A program made the position numbers and the translations under genes. Below the pieces are notes generated by a model. That model worked only from the letters and a program-made list of their open reading frames with translations. It had not been told where the DNA came from and did no database searches. From NCBI GenBank assembly GCA_019454225.1, contig CP075370.1, positions 1,726,001 through 1,790,000 on the forward strand: DNA of 64,000 bases, given 5' to 3'. This DNA is from Paracoccaceae bacterium (GTDB taxonomy: Bacteria > Pseudomonadota > Alphaproteobacteria > Rhodobacterales > Rhodobacteraceae). The first letter of the stretch is position 1. Each line of letters begins with the position of its first letter. Positions 20,678 to 30,613 of this stretch are shown piece after piece.

Positions 20678-21643
20678 TCAGCCGTTCTGCGGCCAGACCC
20701 AGATCGACGGGTCCACCTTCCGCCAGATGCGCGGCACGCCGTGCAGGTCGGTCCGGTCGCGGATCGGCGGCGTCCATTCCGGCGCAAAGCCCGCGGCCGC
20801 CAGGAGGCGGTCGATCGGAACGTGGTTCGGATCGTGGAACTGCAGGTGGTCGCGCTGATAGACGGCGCCGTTGGGCCCGGTCAGCCGGGCAAAGGCCCGC
20901 ACGGCGTCCACCACCATCTGCCCGGGAAGCTCCTTCAGCACCTGGACGCAGGACACCATGTCGGCCACGCCGTCCGGCAACAGGTCCAGCCGCCAGGTGG
21001 GCAGGTGGATGACCTGGTGGTCGGCCATGGCTGCCCTGACCGCAGCCGCGTCCGGGCGGGTTTCGCGGTGGTCGAGGTAGTCCCACACCTTCAGGCCAAG
21101 CGCGGACAGATAGGCGCGCTGTACGAAATAGGTCGAGGGGATGGCATCCACCGCGATGTAATGCGTCAGCCGCTGTTTCGGGTCGGGGGCGTTGAAGCCG
21201 AGGTTGGCAAGCCGCCCGTGGCCCGCGCCGAAATCCAGCAGCACCCGGGGCCGCATGCGTTCGGGCACGGGATAGGCATGCATCAGGATGTGGTCCTGCG
21301 CGTTGTAGCGCCCCATATGCGCCATCAGCGCCGGGTCGGGCGGCAGGCCCAGGCGGTCGAAGACCTGCGCGTCCCGTTCGGCCGAAACCCTGGCAAGTTG
21401 TGCAACCCCATGATCCGCAAGGTAATCCGGGAAGGCTGCCTTGCGATGCCAGCCGAAGAACTTGGCAACATGGCCCGGCCCCTCATAGGCGAAGAACCCC
21501 ATCTCGCCGCGTTCGCCCCGGGCGCGCAGCCGTTCGGCGAACAGCCAGCGGCCGAAGTGGTCGGGCAGGCCCAGCGCCGCGCGATCCTCGGTCAGGACCC
21601 GGTTGAACTCGGCGTTCAGGGTATCGGGCGGCGGTTCGGCCAA
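20678..21643 (-). CDS. Putative SAM-dependent methyltransferase (sugar O-methyltransferase-like)
   Basis: A 321-residue soluble protein with a class I methyltransferase centre: VLLDFGAGHGRLANLG near residue 137 is motif I, YIAVDAIPS is the strand-2 acid region, and DMVSCVQVLKEL is motif IV. The N-terminal third is family-specific and helical. The reading begins with TTG 21643, preceded by AAGGGGA about six bases upstream. Its tight linkage with a glycosyltransferase suggests that the pair modifies a glycan, which is inference. It starts 25 bases after the proS stop. Confidence 0.65.
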   Translation of the reverse strand: MAEPPPDTLNAEFNRVLTEDRAALGLPDHFGRWLFAERLRARGERGEMGFFAYEGPGHVAKFFGWHRKAAFPDYLADHGVAQLARVSAERDAQVFDRLGLPPDPALMAHMGRYNAQDHILMHAYPVPERMRPRVLLDFGAGHGRLANLGFNAPDPKQRLTHYIAVDAIPSTYFVQRAYLSALGLKVWDYLDHRETRPDAAAVRAAMADHQVIHLPTWRLDLLPDGVADMVSCVQVLKELPGQMVVDAVRAFARLTGPNGAVYQRDHLQFHDPNHVPIDRLLAAAGFAPEWTPPIRDRTDLHGVPRIWRKVDPSIWVWPQNG

Positions 21644-21668
21644 GGCGTTTCCCCTTCGGTTCGGGGCG

Positions 21669-23006
21669 TCAGCGCCCGGCGTAGATTTCGGCGATGCGGG
21701 CGACGGCGGCCTCGGCGCTCATCTCCTCGGTGGCGCCGGTGCGGCGCGAGACAAGCTCGACCTTGCCCGCGGCCAGCCCGCGCGGCCCCACGGTGATGCG
21801 CCAGGGCAGCCCGATCAGGTCCATCGTGGCGAATTTGGCGCCCGCACGCTCATCCCTGTCATCATATAGTGGCTCAAGGCCGCGATCCATCAACAAGTTG
21901 TATATGTTGCCGCATGCGGTGTCGGTGGCCGCGTCTCCCTGCTTCAGGTTGACGATGCCCACCGGAAAGGGGGTCACGCCCTCGGGCCAGATGATCCCGC
22001 GGTCGTCGTGGCTGGCCTCGATGATCGCGCCCAGCAGGCGCGACACGCCGATCCCGTGGCTTCCCATCTCGACCGGCACGCGGTTGCCGTCGGCGGTGAC
22101 CACCGTCGCCCCCATCGCGGCCGAGTACTTCGTGCCGAAATAGAAGATCTGCCCCACCTCGATCCCGCGTCCGACCTTGCGGCGTTCCGCCGGGATCTGG
22201 TCGAACAGCGCCGGATCGTGGGTCTCGTCGGTCCGGGCATAGAGTGCGGTGAATTCCTTGCAGATCGCCTCGACCTGCGTGCGGTCGTCGAAATCGACCT
22301 GGCGCTGCCCGAGTTTCAGGTCGGTGACCGCCGAGTCGTAGAACACCTCGGATTCCCCGGTGCTCGCAAGCACAAGAAATTCATGGGTATTGTCCCCGCC
22401 GATGGGCCCCGAGGCGGCGCGCATCGGGATCGCGGTCAGGCCCATGCGTTCGTAGGTGCGCAGGTAGCTGACCATGTGGCGGTTGTAGGCGTGCAGGGCG
22501 GCGTCGCGGTCGACGTCGAAGTTGTAGCCGTCCTTCATCAGGAACTCGCGCCCCCGCATGACCCCGAAGCGGGGCCGCATCTCGTCGCGGAACTTCCACT
22601 GGATGTGGTAGAGCGTCAGCGGCAGATCCTTGTAGCTGCCGACATGCGACCGGAAGATGTCGGTGATCATCTCCTCATTCGTGGGACCATAGAGCAGCTC
22701 GCGCTTCTGGCGGTCGGTGATGCGCAGCATCTCTTGCCCGTAGTCGTCGTAACGTCCTGATTCCCGCCACAGATCGGCTGGTTGCAGGGTCGGCATCAGA
22801 AGCGGGATATGGCCCGCCCGCATCTGTTCCTGATGCACGATCTCCTCGATCCGGCGCAGCACGCGGAAGCCCAGCGGCAGCCAGGAATAGATGCCGGCGG
22901 CCTGCTGCTTGATCATGCCCGCCCGCAACATGTAGCGGTGCGAGACGATCTGCGCCTCGGCGGGATTTTCCTTGAGAACGGGCAGGAAGTAGCGGGAAAG
23001 ACGCAT
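21669..23006 (-). CDS. proS: Prolyl-tRNA synthetase (short alphaproteobacterial type)
   Basis: A 445-residue class II aminoacyl-tRNA synthetase charging tRNA-Pro. Motif 1 lies around [19 protein letters not shown], motif 2 contains [20 protein letters not shown], and motif 3 is [17 protein letters not shown]. It lacks the roughly 180-residue editing insertion between motifs 2 and 3 that longer bacterial ProS enzymes have, as is normal in Rhodobacterales. The C-terminal anticodon-binding domain ends near residue 445. It is the first gene of a minus-strand unit with a methyltransferase, a glycosyltransferase and lolCD. Confidence 0.95.
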   Translation of the reverse strand: MRLSRYFLPVLKENPAEAQIVSHRYMLRAGMIKQQAAGIYSWLPLGFRVLRRIEEIVHQEQMRAGHIPLLMPTLQPADLWRESGRYDDYGQEMLRITDRQKRELLYGPTNEEMITDIFRSHVGSYKDLPLTLYHIQWKFRDEMRPRFGVMRGREFLMKDGYNFDVDRDAALHAYNRHMVSYLRTYERMGLTAIPMRAASGPIGGDNTHEFLVLASTGESEVFYDSAVTDLKLGQRQVDFDDRTQVEAICKEFTALYARTDETHDPALFDQIPAERRKVGRGIEVGQIFYFGTKYSAAMGATVVTADGNRVPVEMGSHGIGVSRLLGAIIEASHDDRGIIWPEGVTPFPVGIVNLKQGDAATDTACGNIYNLLMDRGLEPLYDDRDERAGAKFATMDLIGLPWRITVGPRGLAAGKVELVSRRTGATEEMSAEAAVARIAEIYAGR

Positions 23007-23230
23007 GTTCGGGGCCTTTCGGACAGGGTTCCGCGGTTCCTAGCGGGAAGGGGCGGGGCAGGCAAGCGGGCGCATTTCGCCGTCCGTTTTCCGTCCCGCC
23101 CGCGTATGGCCGGCGTATGGCATCCGTCCCGACAGGCCGTGCGCGGTGCAACGGGTCCGCGCAACGCCCTTTGCGCCACGGCGGGGGCGGTTCATAAGGG
23201 TCTGGTAACCAATATGCCGGATCGTGCGCC

Positions 23231-24859
23231 ATGCCAAAGGACGACCCCCCGCGCGATCTTGCCGACTGGCTGGGCCTGGCCCGGCCCCCGCACTGGACGC
23301 GGTCGCGCCTGCTGGGCGGGCTGGCGGGTGTGCTGCTGGTGGTGCTGGTCGTCTTTCTGCTGGGGGCGGCGCTGTGGCTGATCGCCTCGGCCCTGAGGGC
23401 GAGCGCGGGGTCGGTGCCGGGGGCCACGCTGGGCGCGGGCGGGCTGATCGTGGCCCTGCTGGGCGCGCCCTTCCTGATCTGGAACACGGCGATCCGGCAG
23501 ACCACGCTGAACTTTCAGCGTGAGGGGCACATGACCGACCGCATTTCCAAGGCGGTGGAGCAACTGGGTGCGGAAAAGACGGTCAAGCTGCGCCGCAGGG
23601 ATAAGGACGGAACGGAGATCACGGTCGAGGAAAGCAGGCCCAACATCGAGGTGCGGATCGGGGCCATCCTGTCGCTGGAACGCATCGCGCAGGACAGCAC
23701 GCGGCATGACCGGGGGCGGGATCATGTGCGGGTGATGGAAATCCTCTGCGCCTATGTGCGGGAGAATGCGCCTGCAAGCGGGGCGGAGGACTTTCCCTTG
23801 CCTGAGTGGGAGCCGCTCGAGGACGATGTGACCGAGGCGGAGCGGGAGACGTATCTGGAGAAGCGGCAAGAGCGGTTTGGACAGAGCTTCGATTCCATGG
23901 CGCGGGCATGGGCGGGTTCGCTGGAAGAGCCGCGCGCCGACGTCAGGCAGGCGCTGCGGGTGATCGGGCGGCGCGATGCCGGACAGCGGCAGGCCGAGGC
24001 GCGATGGGGCGCGGATGCTGACCCGCGCGCCGAATGGATCTTCGACACACCGCCCCCCCAACCGCCCGAGTCTGCGGGCGAGGCGGCGATCCCTTGGGCA
24101 GAGATGGACGCCTGGAAGGTCCGTCTGGCTGCGTGGAAGGAACGTGCCGACGGTTTCGCGGGCTACCGCCCCGACCTGCGGCACACCGATTTGCAAGGCG
24201 CCGACCTGTCGGGTCTGGTCCTGTCCGGCGCCAAGCTGAAGGGCGCGCGGCTGGAGGGGGCGAACCTCGAGAAGGCGCGGCTGGAGGGGGCAGAACTGTG
24301 GCAAGCGCGGCTGGAGGGGGCGAGCCTCGGGGGGGCGCGGCTGGAGGGTGCGAACCTTGGGCAGGCGCGGCTGGAGGGTGCAAACCTTGCGTCCGTGCAG
24401 ATGCAGGGCGCATATTTGCGCGGGGTGCAGATGGAGGGAGCATTCCTGGGGACTGCGCGTATGGAGGGGGCGAACCTTGAGAAAGCGCGGATGGAGGGTG
24501 CATACCTGTGGCACGCGCGGTTGCAGGGGGCAAACCTCGGGGCGGCGCGGATTGAGGGGGCAGACCTCACGCTGGCGCGGATGGAGGGTTCCAACCTCCG
24601 GCAGGCGCGGATGGAGGGTGCGGACCTCGGTGACGCCAGGCTTCGCGGTGCGGTGCTGCGGGAGGTTGATCTTTCGTCCGTCACGATTTTGCGCCGTCAG
24701 GTTGCGTCGGCCTTCGGCGATGCCAGCGTGATCCTGCCCGGCGGCACGGTGCGTCCGGCGCACTGGCCTGAGCGCGAACTCGACTGGCAGGACTTCGACA
24801 CCGAATACCGCCGCTGGCTGGCCGACCCTGCCGCCTACCGTCCGCCCCCGCCCCCCTGA
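23231..24859 (+). CDS. Membrane-anchored pentapeptide-repeat protein
   Basis: A 542-residue protein. Two transmembrane helices occupy residues 34-56 and 70-90 (GVLLVVLVVFLLGAALWLIA; GAGGLIVALLGAPFLIW), followed by a soluble, charged region of about 220 residues and then a pentapeptide-repeat helix from about residue 315 to 478. Fourteen consecutive decapeptides of the ARLEGANLEK type are encoded by an almost regular 30-bp repeat. The C-terminal 64 residues are not repetitive. Similar membrane pentapeptide proteins have no fixed function. There is no strong ribosome-binding site, so the start is tentative. Confidence 0.75.
   Translation: MPKDDPPRDLADWLGLARPPHWTRSRLLGGLAGVLLVVLVVFLLGAALWLIASALRASAGSVPGATLGAGGLIVALLGAPFLIWNTAIRQTTLNFQREGHMTDRISKAVEQLGAEKTVKLRRRDKDGTEITVEESRPNIEVRIGAILSLERIAQDSTRHDRGRDHVRVMEILCAYVRENAPASGAEDFPLPEWEPLEDDVTEAERETYLEKRQERFGQSFDSMARAWAGSLEEPRADVRQALRVIGRRDAGQRQAEARWGADADPRAEWIFDTPPPQPPESAGEAAIPWAEMDAWKVRLAAWKERADGFAGYRPDLRHTDLQGADLSGLVLSGAKLKGARLEGANLEKARLEGAELWQARLEGASLGGARLEGANLGQARLEGANLASVQMQGAYLRGVQMEGAFLGTARMEGANLEKARMEGAYLWHARLQGANLGAARIEGADLTLARMEGSNLRQARMEGADLGDARLRGAVLREVDLSSVTILRRQVASAFGDASVILPGGTVRPAHWPERELDWQDFDTEYRRWLADPAAYRPPPPP
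24245..24664 (+). repeat. Fourteen tandem 30-bp units encoding decapeptide repeats
   Basis: Each unit encodes A-[RV]-[LMQI]-x-G-A-x-L-x-x, two pentapeptides per unit. Bases such as GCGCGGCTGGAGGG recur with little change, so DNA-level identity between units is high in the first five copies and drifts later. The region is coding, not CRISPR; it could expand or contract by slippage or recombination. Confidence 0.85.
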
Positions 24860-24921
24860 CCGCACCTTGCAACCGGCCCCCCCATGGGCCATGTCTGATG
24901 CCGGGCCGGGCGGGGGGCATG

Positions 24922-26025
24922 ATGGCGCTGCCGATGCAGGAACAGGCGAAATACTGGGCCATCGCGGCGGCGGTGTTCCTGGCGCTGATGTGGTTTCTGG
25001 GCGACGTGATCCTGCCCTTCGTGGCGGGCGGCGCGGTGGCCTATCTGCTGGACCCGGTGGCCGACCGGCTGGCGCGGCTGGGCATGGGGCGGGCGGCGGC
25101 GACGGCGGTGATCAGCCTGGCCGCGCTGCTGATCGCGGTGACGCTGGTGCTGGCGGTGATTCCGACGCTGTTCAACCAGTTGACGCAGCTGGTGAACGCG
25201 GCGCCCGAGATCTTCCGCCGGCTGCACGACTTCACGCTGGAGCGGTTTCCCGAACTGGCCGACGACACCTCGACCGCGCGGCAGACGCTGGTGCAGATCG
25301 GCGAGACGATCCGCGCCAAGGGCGGGGAACTGGCCCAGGCGGTGCTGGGCTCGGCCATGGGGGTGATCAACGCGGTGGTGTTCATCGTGGTGGTGCCGGT
25401 GGTCAGCTTCTACCTGCTGATGGACTGGGACCGGATGCTGGCGCGGCTTGACGCGATGCTGCCGCGCGACCATGCGCCGGTGATCCGGCGGCTGGCGGCC
25501 GAGGTGGATGCGGTGCTGGCGGCCTTCGTGCGCGGGCAGCTGAGCGTCTGCGTGATCATGGGGGCCTTCTATGCCGTGGCGCTGATGCTGGCGGGGCTGC
25601 AGTTCGGGCTGGTGGTGGGGGCGATCGCCGGGGCGATCACCTTCATTCCCTATGTCGGCGCGCTGGTCGGCGGGACGCTGGCCATCGGGCTGGCGCTGTT
25701 CCAGTTCTGGGGCGACTGGGTGTCGATCGGCATCGTGGTGGGCATCTTCATGGCGGGCCAGTTCCTGGAGGGCAACATCATCACCCCGCGCATCGTGGGC
25801 GACAGCGTGGGGCTGCATCCGGTGTGGCTTCTGTTCGCGCTGTCGGTGTTCGGTTCGCTGTTCGGGTTCCTGGGGATGCTGGTGGCGGTGCCGGTGGCGG
25901 CGGCGATCGGCGTGCTGACGCGGTTCGGCATCGCACAGTACCAGTCGAGCCTGCTGTACCGGGGCGCCGAGGCGCGGGTCGAGATGCCGCCGCCGCCCGA
26001 GCCCCCCGATCGCGAGCGGGCATGA
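24922..26025 (+). CDS. AI-2E family transporter-like permease
   Basis: A membrane protein of about 367 residues of the AI-2E (TqsA/PerM/YdiK) family, with about eight transmembrane helices. Recognisable blocks are GDVILPFVAGGAVAYLLDPVAD at the N-terminus, VVFIVVVPVVSFYLLMDWDRM in the middle and FLEGNIITPRIVGDSVGLHP plus the SLFGFLGMLVAVPVAAAIGV C-terminal signature. Substrates vary within the family (signals, ions, organic anions), so none is assigned. ATG 24922 is chosen to match relatives; 24919 and 24898 are alternatives. The last four bases overlap hdaA. Confidence 0.85.
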   Translation: MALPMQEQAKYWAIAAAVFLALMWFLGDVILPFVAGGAVAYLLDPVADRLARLGMGRAAATAVISLAALLIAVTLVLAVIPTLFNQLTQLVNAAPEIFRRLHDFTLERFPELADDTSTARQTLVQIGETIRAKGGELAQAVLGSAMGVINAVVFIVVVPVVSFYLLMDWDRMLARLDAMLPRDHAPVIRRLAAEVDAVLAAFVRGQLSVCVIMGAFYAVALMLAGLQFGLVVGAIAGAITFIPYVGALVGGTLAIGLALFQFWGDWVSIGIVVGIFMAGQFLEGNIITPRIVGDSVGLHPVWLLFALSVFGSLFGFLGMLVAVPVAAAIGVLTRFGIAQYQSSLLYRGAEARVEMPPPPEPPDRERA

Positions 26026-26693
26026 CGCGGCAGCTGGCCCTGGACCTTCCCCTGCGCACGGCGCTGGGGCGGGCGGATTTCTTCGTGGCGCCGTCGAACG
26101 CGGTGGCGCTGGCGGCGGTCGAGGGGTGGCGCGGCTGGCCGGGGGGGCGGATGCTGATCACCGGGGCGGCGGGCGCGGGCAAGACGCATCTGGCGCAGGT
26201 GTGGCGCGGGCTGGTGCCGCAGGGCGCGGCGGTGGTGGCGGGCGCGGCGCTGGCCGGGGCGGACGTGCCGGGCCTGGCGGCGGCGGGGGCGGTGCTGGTC
26301 GAGGATGCCGAGGGCGTGGCGGGGCCCGGCGAGGCGGCGCTGTTCCACCTGCACAACATGCTGGGCGAGGCGGGGGGGCATCTGCTGCTGACGGCGCGGA
26401 CCGGGGTTGCGGGCTGGGGCCTGACGCTGCCTGACCTTGCCAGCCGGATGCAGGCGATTCCGGTGGTGCGGATCGATCCGCCCTGCGACGCGCTGCTGTC
26501 GGCAGTGCTGGTGAAGCTGTTCGCCGACCGGCAGGTGGCGGTGCCGCCCGCGGTGATCGCGCATCTGGCGGCGCGGATGGAGCGCAGCCTGTCGACGGCG
26601 GCCGACCTGGTGGCGCGGGCCGATGCGCTGGCGCTGGCGCGGGGCGGGGCGGTGACGCTGGCGGTGGCGCGACTGGCGCTGGCCGAGGGCTAG
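26022..26693 (+). CDS. hdaA: HdaA, DnaA-homologous replication regulator
   Basis: A 223-residue AAA+ protein related to the ATPase domain of DnaA. It promotes ATP hydrolysis on DnaA after initiation together with the DNA sliding clamp. The N-terminal clamp-binding motif is QLALDLP (residues 4-10, QL.LDLP type). Walker A is [12 protein letters not shown] near residue 47, the sensor/ARG region includes [12 protein letters not shown], and the C-terminal lid helix is rich in Ala and Arg. The DNA-binding domain IV of DnaA is absent. ATGA coupling to the AI-2E permease gene is common in this group. Confidence 0.88.
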   Translation: MTRQLALDLPLRTALGRADFFVAPSNAVALAAVEGWRGWPGGRMLITGAAGAGKTHLAQVWRGLVPQGAAVVAGAALAGADVPGLAAAGAVLVEDAEGVAGPGEAALFHLHNMLGEAGGHLLLTARTGVAGWGLTLPDLASRMQAIPVVRIDPPCDALLSAVLVKLFADRQVAVPPAVIAHLAARMERSLSTAADLVARADALALARGGAVTLAVARLALAEG

Positions 26694-26797
26694 CCCGGCG
26701 TGTCACCAAAGATTCGCGCCTGCGTTCTGCAAAGAAAATTGCCCTTTCGCCGCCGTTGCGCCACGATGGGCGACCGTTCCCCCGAGTATTCGCAGCG

Positions 26798-28990
26798 ATG
26801 ACCCAGGCCGATTTCCTGAACGCCCCCTTCCCCGCCCCCGAGACCCTGCCCGAGGCCGAAACCGCCGGTCCCAGGCGGTTCTTCAACCGCGAATTGTCCT
26901 GGCTTGCCTTCAACTGGCGTGTGCTGGACGAGGCGTCCAATCCGGCGGTGCCGCTGCTGGAACGGATGCGGTTCCTGTCGATCTCGGCCACCAACCTTGA
27001 CGAGTTCTATACCGTCCGGGTGGCGGGTCTGATGGCCATGGTCCGGTCGGGATCGGGGACACTGTCGGAGGACGGGCGCAGCGCGGCGGAGCAGCTGGAC
27101 CTGATCAACGCCGATGCGCGGCGGTTGATGGGGATGCAGCAGACCGTGCTGAACCGGCTGAAGAAGGCGATGGAGGCCGAGGGAATCGCGATCCTGACGC
27201 GGTCCAAGCTGACCGCGCGCGACCTGAAGCACCTGGAGACGCATTTCCTGCACAAGGTGTTTCCGGTGCTGTCGCCGCTGGCCATCGACCCGGCGCATCC
27301 CTTCCCGTTCATTCCCAACACCGGATTCTGCCTGGCGCTGGAGCTGGAACGCGCGGTCGACCGGCGGCCGCTGCAGGCGCTGCTGCCCATTCCGCAGCAG
27401 GTGGCGCGCTTTGTCGCGCTGCCCTCCAAGGCAGGCGAGCACCGGTTCCTGCCGCTGGAGGAACTGCTGCTGCTGCATCTGGGGATCCTGTTTCCGGGCT
27501 ATGTCGACCGCGGGCATTGCGCGTTCCGGGTGCTGCGCGACAGCGACCTTGAGGTCGAGGACGAGGCCGAGGATCTGGTGCGCGAGTTCGAGGTGGCGCT
27601 GAAGCGCCGCCGCCGGGGCGAGGTGATCCGGCTGAAGATGACGGCGGGGGCGCCTGCCACGCTGCGAGCGATGATCATGGAGGAACTGGGCGTCACCGAA
27701 CCCGAGGTGGTCGAGGTGCGCGGACTGCTGGGAATGGCCGACCTGAAGGAACTGGTGCTGCCCGCGCGGAAGGATCTGCTGTGGCCGCCCTTCGCGCCCA
27801 GGGTGCCCGAACGGGTGCAGGATCATGACGGCGACATGTTCGCAGCGATCCGGCAGAAGGACATGCTGCTGCACCATCCCTATGAGACCTTCGACATGGT
27901 CATCCGGTTTCTGGAACAGGCGGCGCGCGACCCGAACGTGCTGGCGATCAAGCAGACGCTGTATCGCACGAGCTGGGACAGCCCGGTGGTGTCGGCGCTG
28001 TGCGAGGCGGCCGAGGCGGGCAAGTCGGTGACCGCACTGGTGGAACTGAAGGCGCGGTTCGACGAGGCCGCGAACATCCGCCAGAGCCGGCGGCTGGAAC
28101 GGTCGGGCGCGCATGTCGTCTATGGCTTCATCCACTACAAGACCCACGCCAAGATCAGCACCGTCGTCCGGCGCGAGGGCGAGAATCTGGTGACCTATAC
28201 CCATTACGGCACCGGCAACTATCACCCGATCACCGCACGCATCTACACGGACCTGTCGTTCTTCACCTGCGACCCCGCACTGGGGCGCGATGCGACCAAG
28301 GTGTTCAACTACCTGTCGGGCTATGCGCAGCCCGCGGGGCTGGAGAATCTGGCGATCTCGCCGATCAGCCTGAAGGCGCGGCTGCTGGACCTGATTGCCG
28401 CCGAGGCCGACCATGCGCGGGCCGGGCGGCCCGCCGAGATCTGGCTGAAGCTGAACAGCCTGATCGAATCCGAGGTGATCGACGCGCTTTATGCGGCAAG
28501 CCAGGCGGGCGTGCGGATTTCCTGCGTGGTGCGGGGGATCTGCGGGCTGCGCCCGGGGGTGCAGGGGCTGTCCGAGAACATCCGGGTGAAATCGGTCGTG
28601 GGGCGGTTCCTGGAACACAGCCGGATCGTCTGTTTCGGCAATGGCCACGGCCTGCCGTCGAAGAAGGCGCGGGTCTTCCTGTCGTCGGCCGACTGGATGG
28701 GACGGAACCTGACACGGCGGGTGGAAACGCTGGTGGAAACGCTGAACCCCACCGTGAAGGCCCAGATCGTCAGTCAGATCATGGCAGCGAACCTGGCGGA
28801 CGAGGCGCAGAGCTGGGTTCTGTCGGCCGATGGCAGCTATGCCCGCGAACTGGCGGCGCGGGATGGCAAGCTGTTCAACTGTCACAAGTTCTTCATGGAG
28901 AATCCGTCGCTTTCGGGGCGCGGCAGGGCCGGGGCCAAGGATGTGCCGCGCCTGGCGCATCCGCGCGACGAGAGCGTGCCTTCCGACTAA
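26798..28990 (+). CDS. ppk1: Polyphosphate kinase 1
   Basis: A 730-residue PPK1 that polymerises ATP gamma-phosphate into polyphosphate. The N-terminal helical domain begins [19 protein letters not shown], and the two phospholipase-D-like C-terminal domains hold the phosphorylated His450 in KTHAK and His469 in THYGTGN. Start 26798 ([11 protein letters not shown]) replaces an earlier non-ATG frame opening. A ppx gene follows 60 bases downstream, making a kinase/exopolyphosphatase pair for phosphate storage and stress control. No Pho box was identified in the 104-base gap upstream. Confidence 0.95.
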   Translation: MTQADFLNAPFPAPETLPEAETAGPRRFFNRELSWLAFNWRVLDEASNPAVPLLERMRFLSISATNLDEFYTVRVAGLMAMVRSGSGTLSEDGRSAAEQLDLINADARRLMGMQQTVLNRLKKAMEAEGIAILTRSKLTARDLKHLETHFLHKVFPVLSPLAIDPAHPFPFIPNTGFCLALELERAVDRRPLQALLPIPQQVARFVALPSKAGEHRFLPLEELLLLHLGILFPGYVDRGHCAFRVLRDSDLEVEDEAEDLVREFEVALKRRRRGEVIRLKMTAGAPATLRAMIMEELGVTEPEVVEVRGLLGMADLKELVLPARKDLLWPPFAPRVPERVQDHDGDMFAAIRQKDMLLHHPYETFDMVIRFLEQAARDPNVLAIKQTLYRTSWDSPVVSALCEAAEAGKSVTALVELKARFDEAANIRQSRRLERSGAHVVYGFIHYKTHAKISTVVRREGENLVTYTHYGTGNYHPITARIYTDLSFFTCDPALGRDATKVFNYLSGYAQPAGLENLAISPISLKARLLDLIAAEADHARAGRPAEIWLKLNSLIESEVIDALYAASQAGVRISCVVRGICGLRPGVQGLSENIRVKSVVGRFLEHSRIVCFGNGHGLPSKKARVFLSSADWMGRNLTRRVETLVETLNPTVKAQIVSQIMAANLADEAQSWVLSADGSYARELAARDGKLFNCHKFFMENPSLSGRGRAGAKDVPRLAHPRDESVPSD

Positions 28991-29050
28991 TCGGCGGTTG
29001 ACCGGAGCCGGGACCGGCGGCATGGTCGCGCCGCAAGACGGAGGGCGGCG

Positions 29051-30613
29051 ATGGGCGATGGCATGGGCGAACAGGCCACCGACGATGCCGGACCGTTCGG
29101 CAAGCCGCTGTTCGATGATCCCTCGACCCGGGCGCTGCGCCGCGTGGGCGTGGTTGACGTGGGATCGAACTCGATCCGGATGGTGGTGTTCGACGGCGCC
29201 GCGCGCAGCCCCGCCTATTTCTACAACGAGAAGCTGATGGCGGGGCTGGGGCAGGGGCTGGCGCAGACCGGGCGGCTTAACCCCAAGGGGAAAGAGCGCG
29301 CGATGGTCGCGCTGCGCAGGTTCGCCCTGCTGGCCAAGGGGATGCAGGTTGATTCGCTGACCTGCGTCGCCACCGCGGCGGTGCGCGAGGCCGAGGATGG
29401 CCCGGCGTTCCAGGCCGAGGTCGAGGCGGCGACCGGCCTCAAGCTGTGGGTCATCTCGGGCGACGAGGAGGCGCGGCTGTCGGCGCAGGGCGTGCTGCTG
29501 GGCTGGCCGGATGCGCAGGGCATCGTCTGCGATATCGGCGGCAACTCGATGGAGATGGCCAGGATCGGCGAGGGCCGGGTCGGGCGGCGCGCGACGTCGC
29601 AGCTGGGCCCGTTCCGCCTGCAGCAGATCGAAGGGGGCGCGGGCAAGCGGCGCGAGCATGTCCGGCGCATCCTCAAGGGGCTGGCGGACGAGCTGAAGCC
29701 CCAGGGCGACCGCATCTATCTTGTGGGCGGGTCGTGGCGGGTGATCGCCCGGCTGGACATGGAACGCCGTGCCTATCCGCTGACGGTGCTGCACGAATAC
29801 CGGATGACGCCGAAATCGCTGCTGGAAACGCTCGACTGGATCGCGGCAAGCGACCTCGCGTTGCTGCGCGCGCGGACGGGGACCGGGGCCGAACGGATGG
29901 AACTGGTTCCGCTGGCGGTCGAGGTGCTGCGCGAACTGGTGCGCATCTTCCGCCCGCGCGAGATCGACGTGTCGGCCTATGGCATCCGCGAGGGGCTGCT
30001 TTACGAGCAGATGCCCGAAAGGCTGCGCGCCCGCGACCCGCTGATCGAGGCGGCGCGGGTGGCCGAGATCACGCAGGCGCGGATGCCGGGGTTCGGCAAG
30101 AAGCTGTTCGCGTTCCTGGAGCCGCTGTTCAAGGGCGCGGCGCCCGGCAGGCTGCGGCTGATCAAGGCCGCCTGCCTGCTGCATGACACGACATGGCGGG
30201 CGCATCCCGACTATCGCGCCGAGGTCTGTTTCGACAATGCGACGCGCGCCAACCTGGGCGGGCTGGACCATCCGGGGCGGGTGTTCCTTGGCCTCTCGCT
30301 CTTGCACCGCTACAAGAACAGCCGGTCGGGATCGCGGCTGGAGCCGTTGTTCCACCTGCTTGACGAGGACGAGTTGCAGGAGGCCGAGGTGCTGGGCAAG
30401 GCGATGCGGTTCGGTGCGATGTTTTCGGTGGGCGATCCGGCGCAGGCGGGCAGCCTGCGCTGGCGGCCGCGCAAGCGGGAACTGGACCTGTTGCTGACAC
30501 CGACCGGCGACGCGCTGTTCGGCGAGGTGGCGCAGGCCCGGTTCCAGTCGCTGGTGCTGGCCCTGCGGGCAACGGGGCGCGTGGTGCGGGAAGGCGGGCA
30601 TGTGGCGGCTTGA
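29051..30613 (+). CDS. ppx: Exopolyphosphatase, Ppx/GppA family
   Basis: A 520-residue phosphatase of the Ppx/GppA family that removes terminal phosphate from polyphosphate (some relatives hydrolyse pppGpp). The sugar-kinase-like ATPase fold shows VGVVDVGSNSIRMVVFDG at residues 31-48, TAAVREAEDG, and IVCDIGGNSMEMARIG as the phosphate-2 loop. The C-terminal third is an HD-like helical domain with LLHDTTWRAHPDYRAE. GGAGG precedes the ATG. Directly after ppk1, so polyphosphatase is the likelier role. Its last 14 bases overlap the next gene. Confidence 0.9.
   Translation: MGDGMGEQATDDAGPFGKPLFDDPSTRALRRVGVVDVGSNSIRMVVFDGAARSPAYFYNEKLMAGLGQGLAQTGRLNPKGKERAMVALRRFALLAKGMQVDSLTCVATAAVREAEDGPAFQAEVEAATGLKLWVISGDEEARLSAQGVLLGWPDAQGIVCDIGGNSMEMARIGEGRVGRRATSQLGPFRLQQIEGGAGKRREHVRRILKGLADELKPQGDRIYLVGGSWRVIARLDMERRAYPLTVLHEYRMTPKSLLETLDWIAASDLALLRARTGTGAERMELVPLAVEVLRELVRIFRPREIDVSAYGIREGLLYEQMPERLRARDPLIEAARVAEITQARMPGFGKKLFAFLEPLFKGAAPGRLRLIKAACLLHDTTWRAHPDYRAEVCFDNATRANLGGLDHPGRVFLGLSLLHRYKNSRSGSRLEPLFHLLDEDELQEAEVLGKAMRFGAMFSVGDPAQAGSLRWRPRKRELDLLLTPTGDALFGEVAQARFQSLVLALRATGRVVREGGHVAA

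Noticed and set aside
24245-24664. Possible CRISPR array because of regular 30-bp units
   Set aside because: The units are contiguous without unique spacers and encode in-frame pentapeptides.
23192-24892. A 566-codon frame antisense to the pentapeptide gene with regular repeats
   Set aside because: The repeats are the complement of the 30-bp coding repeat; the sense protein has membrane helices and a known repeat fold.
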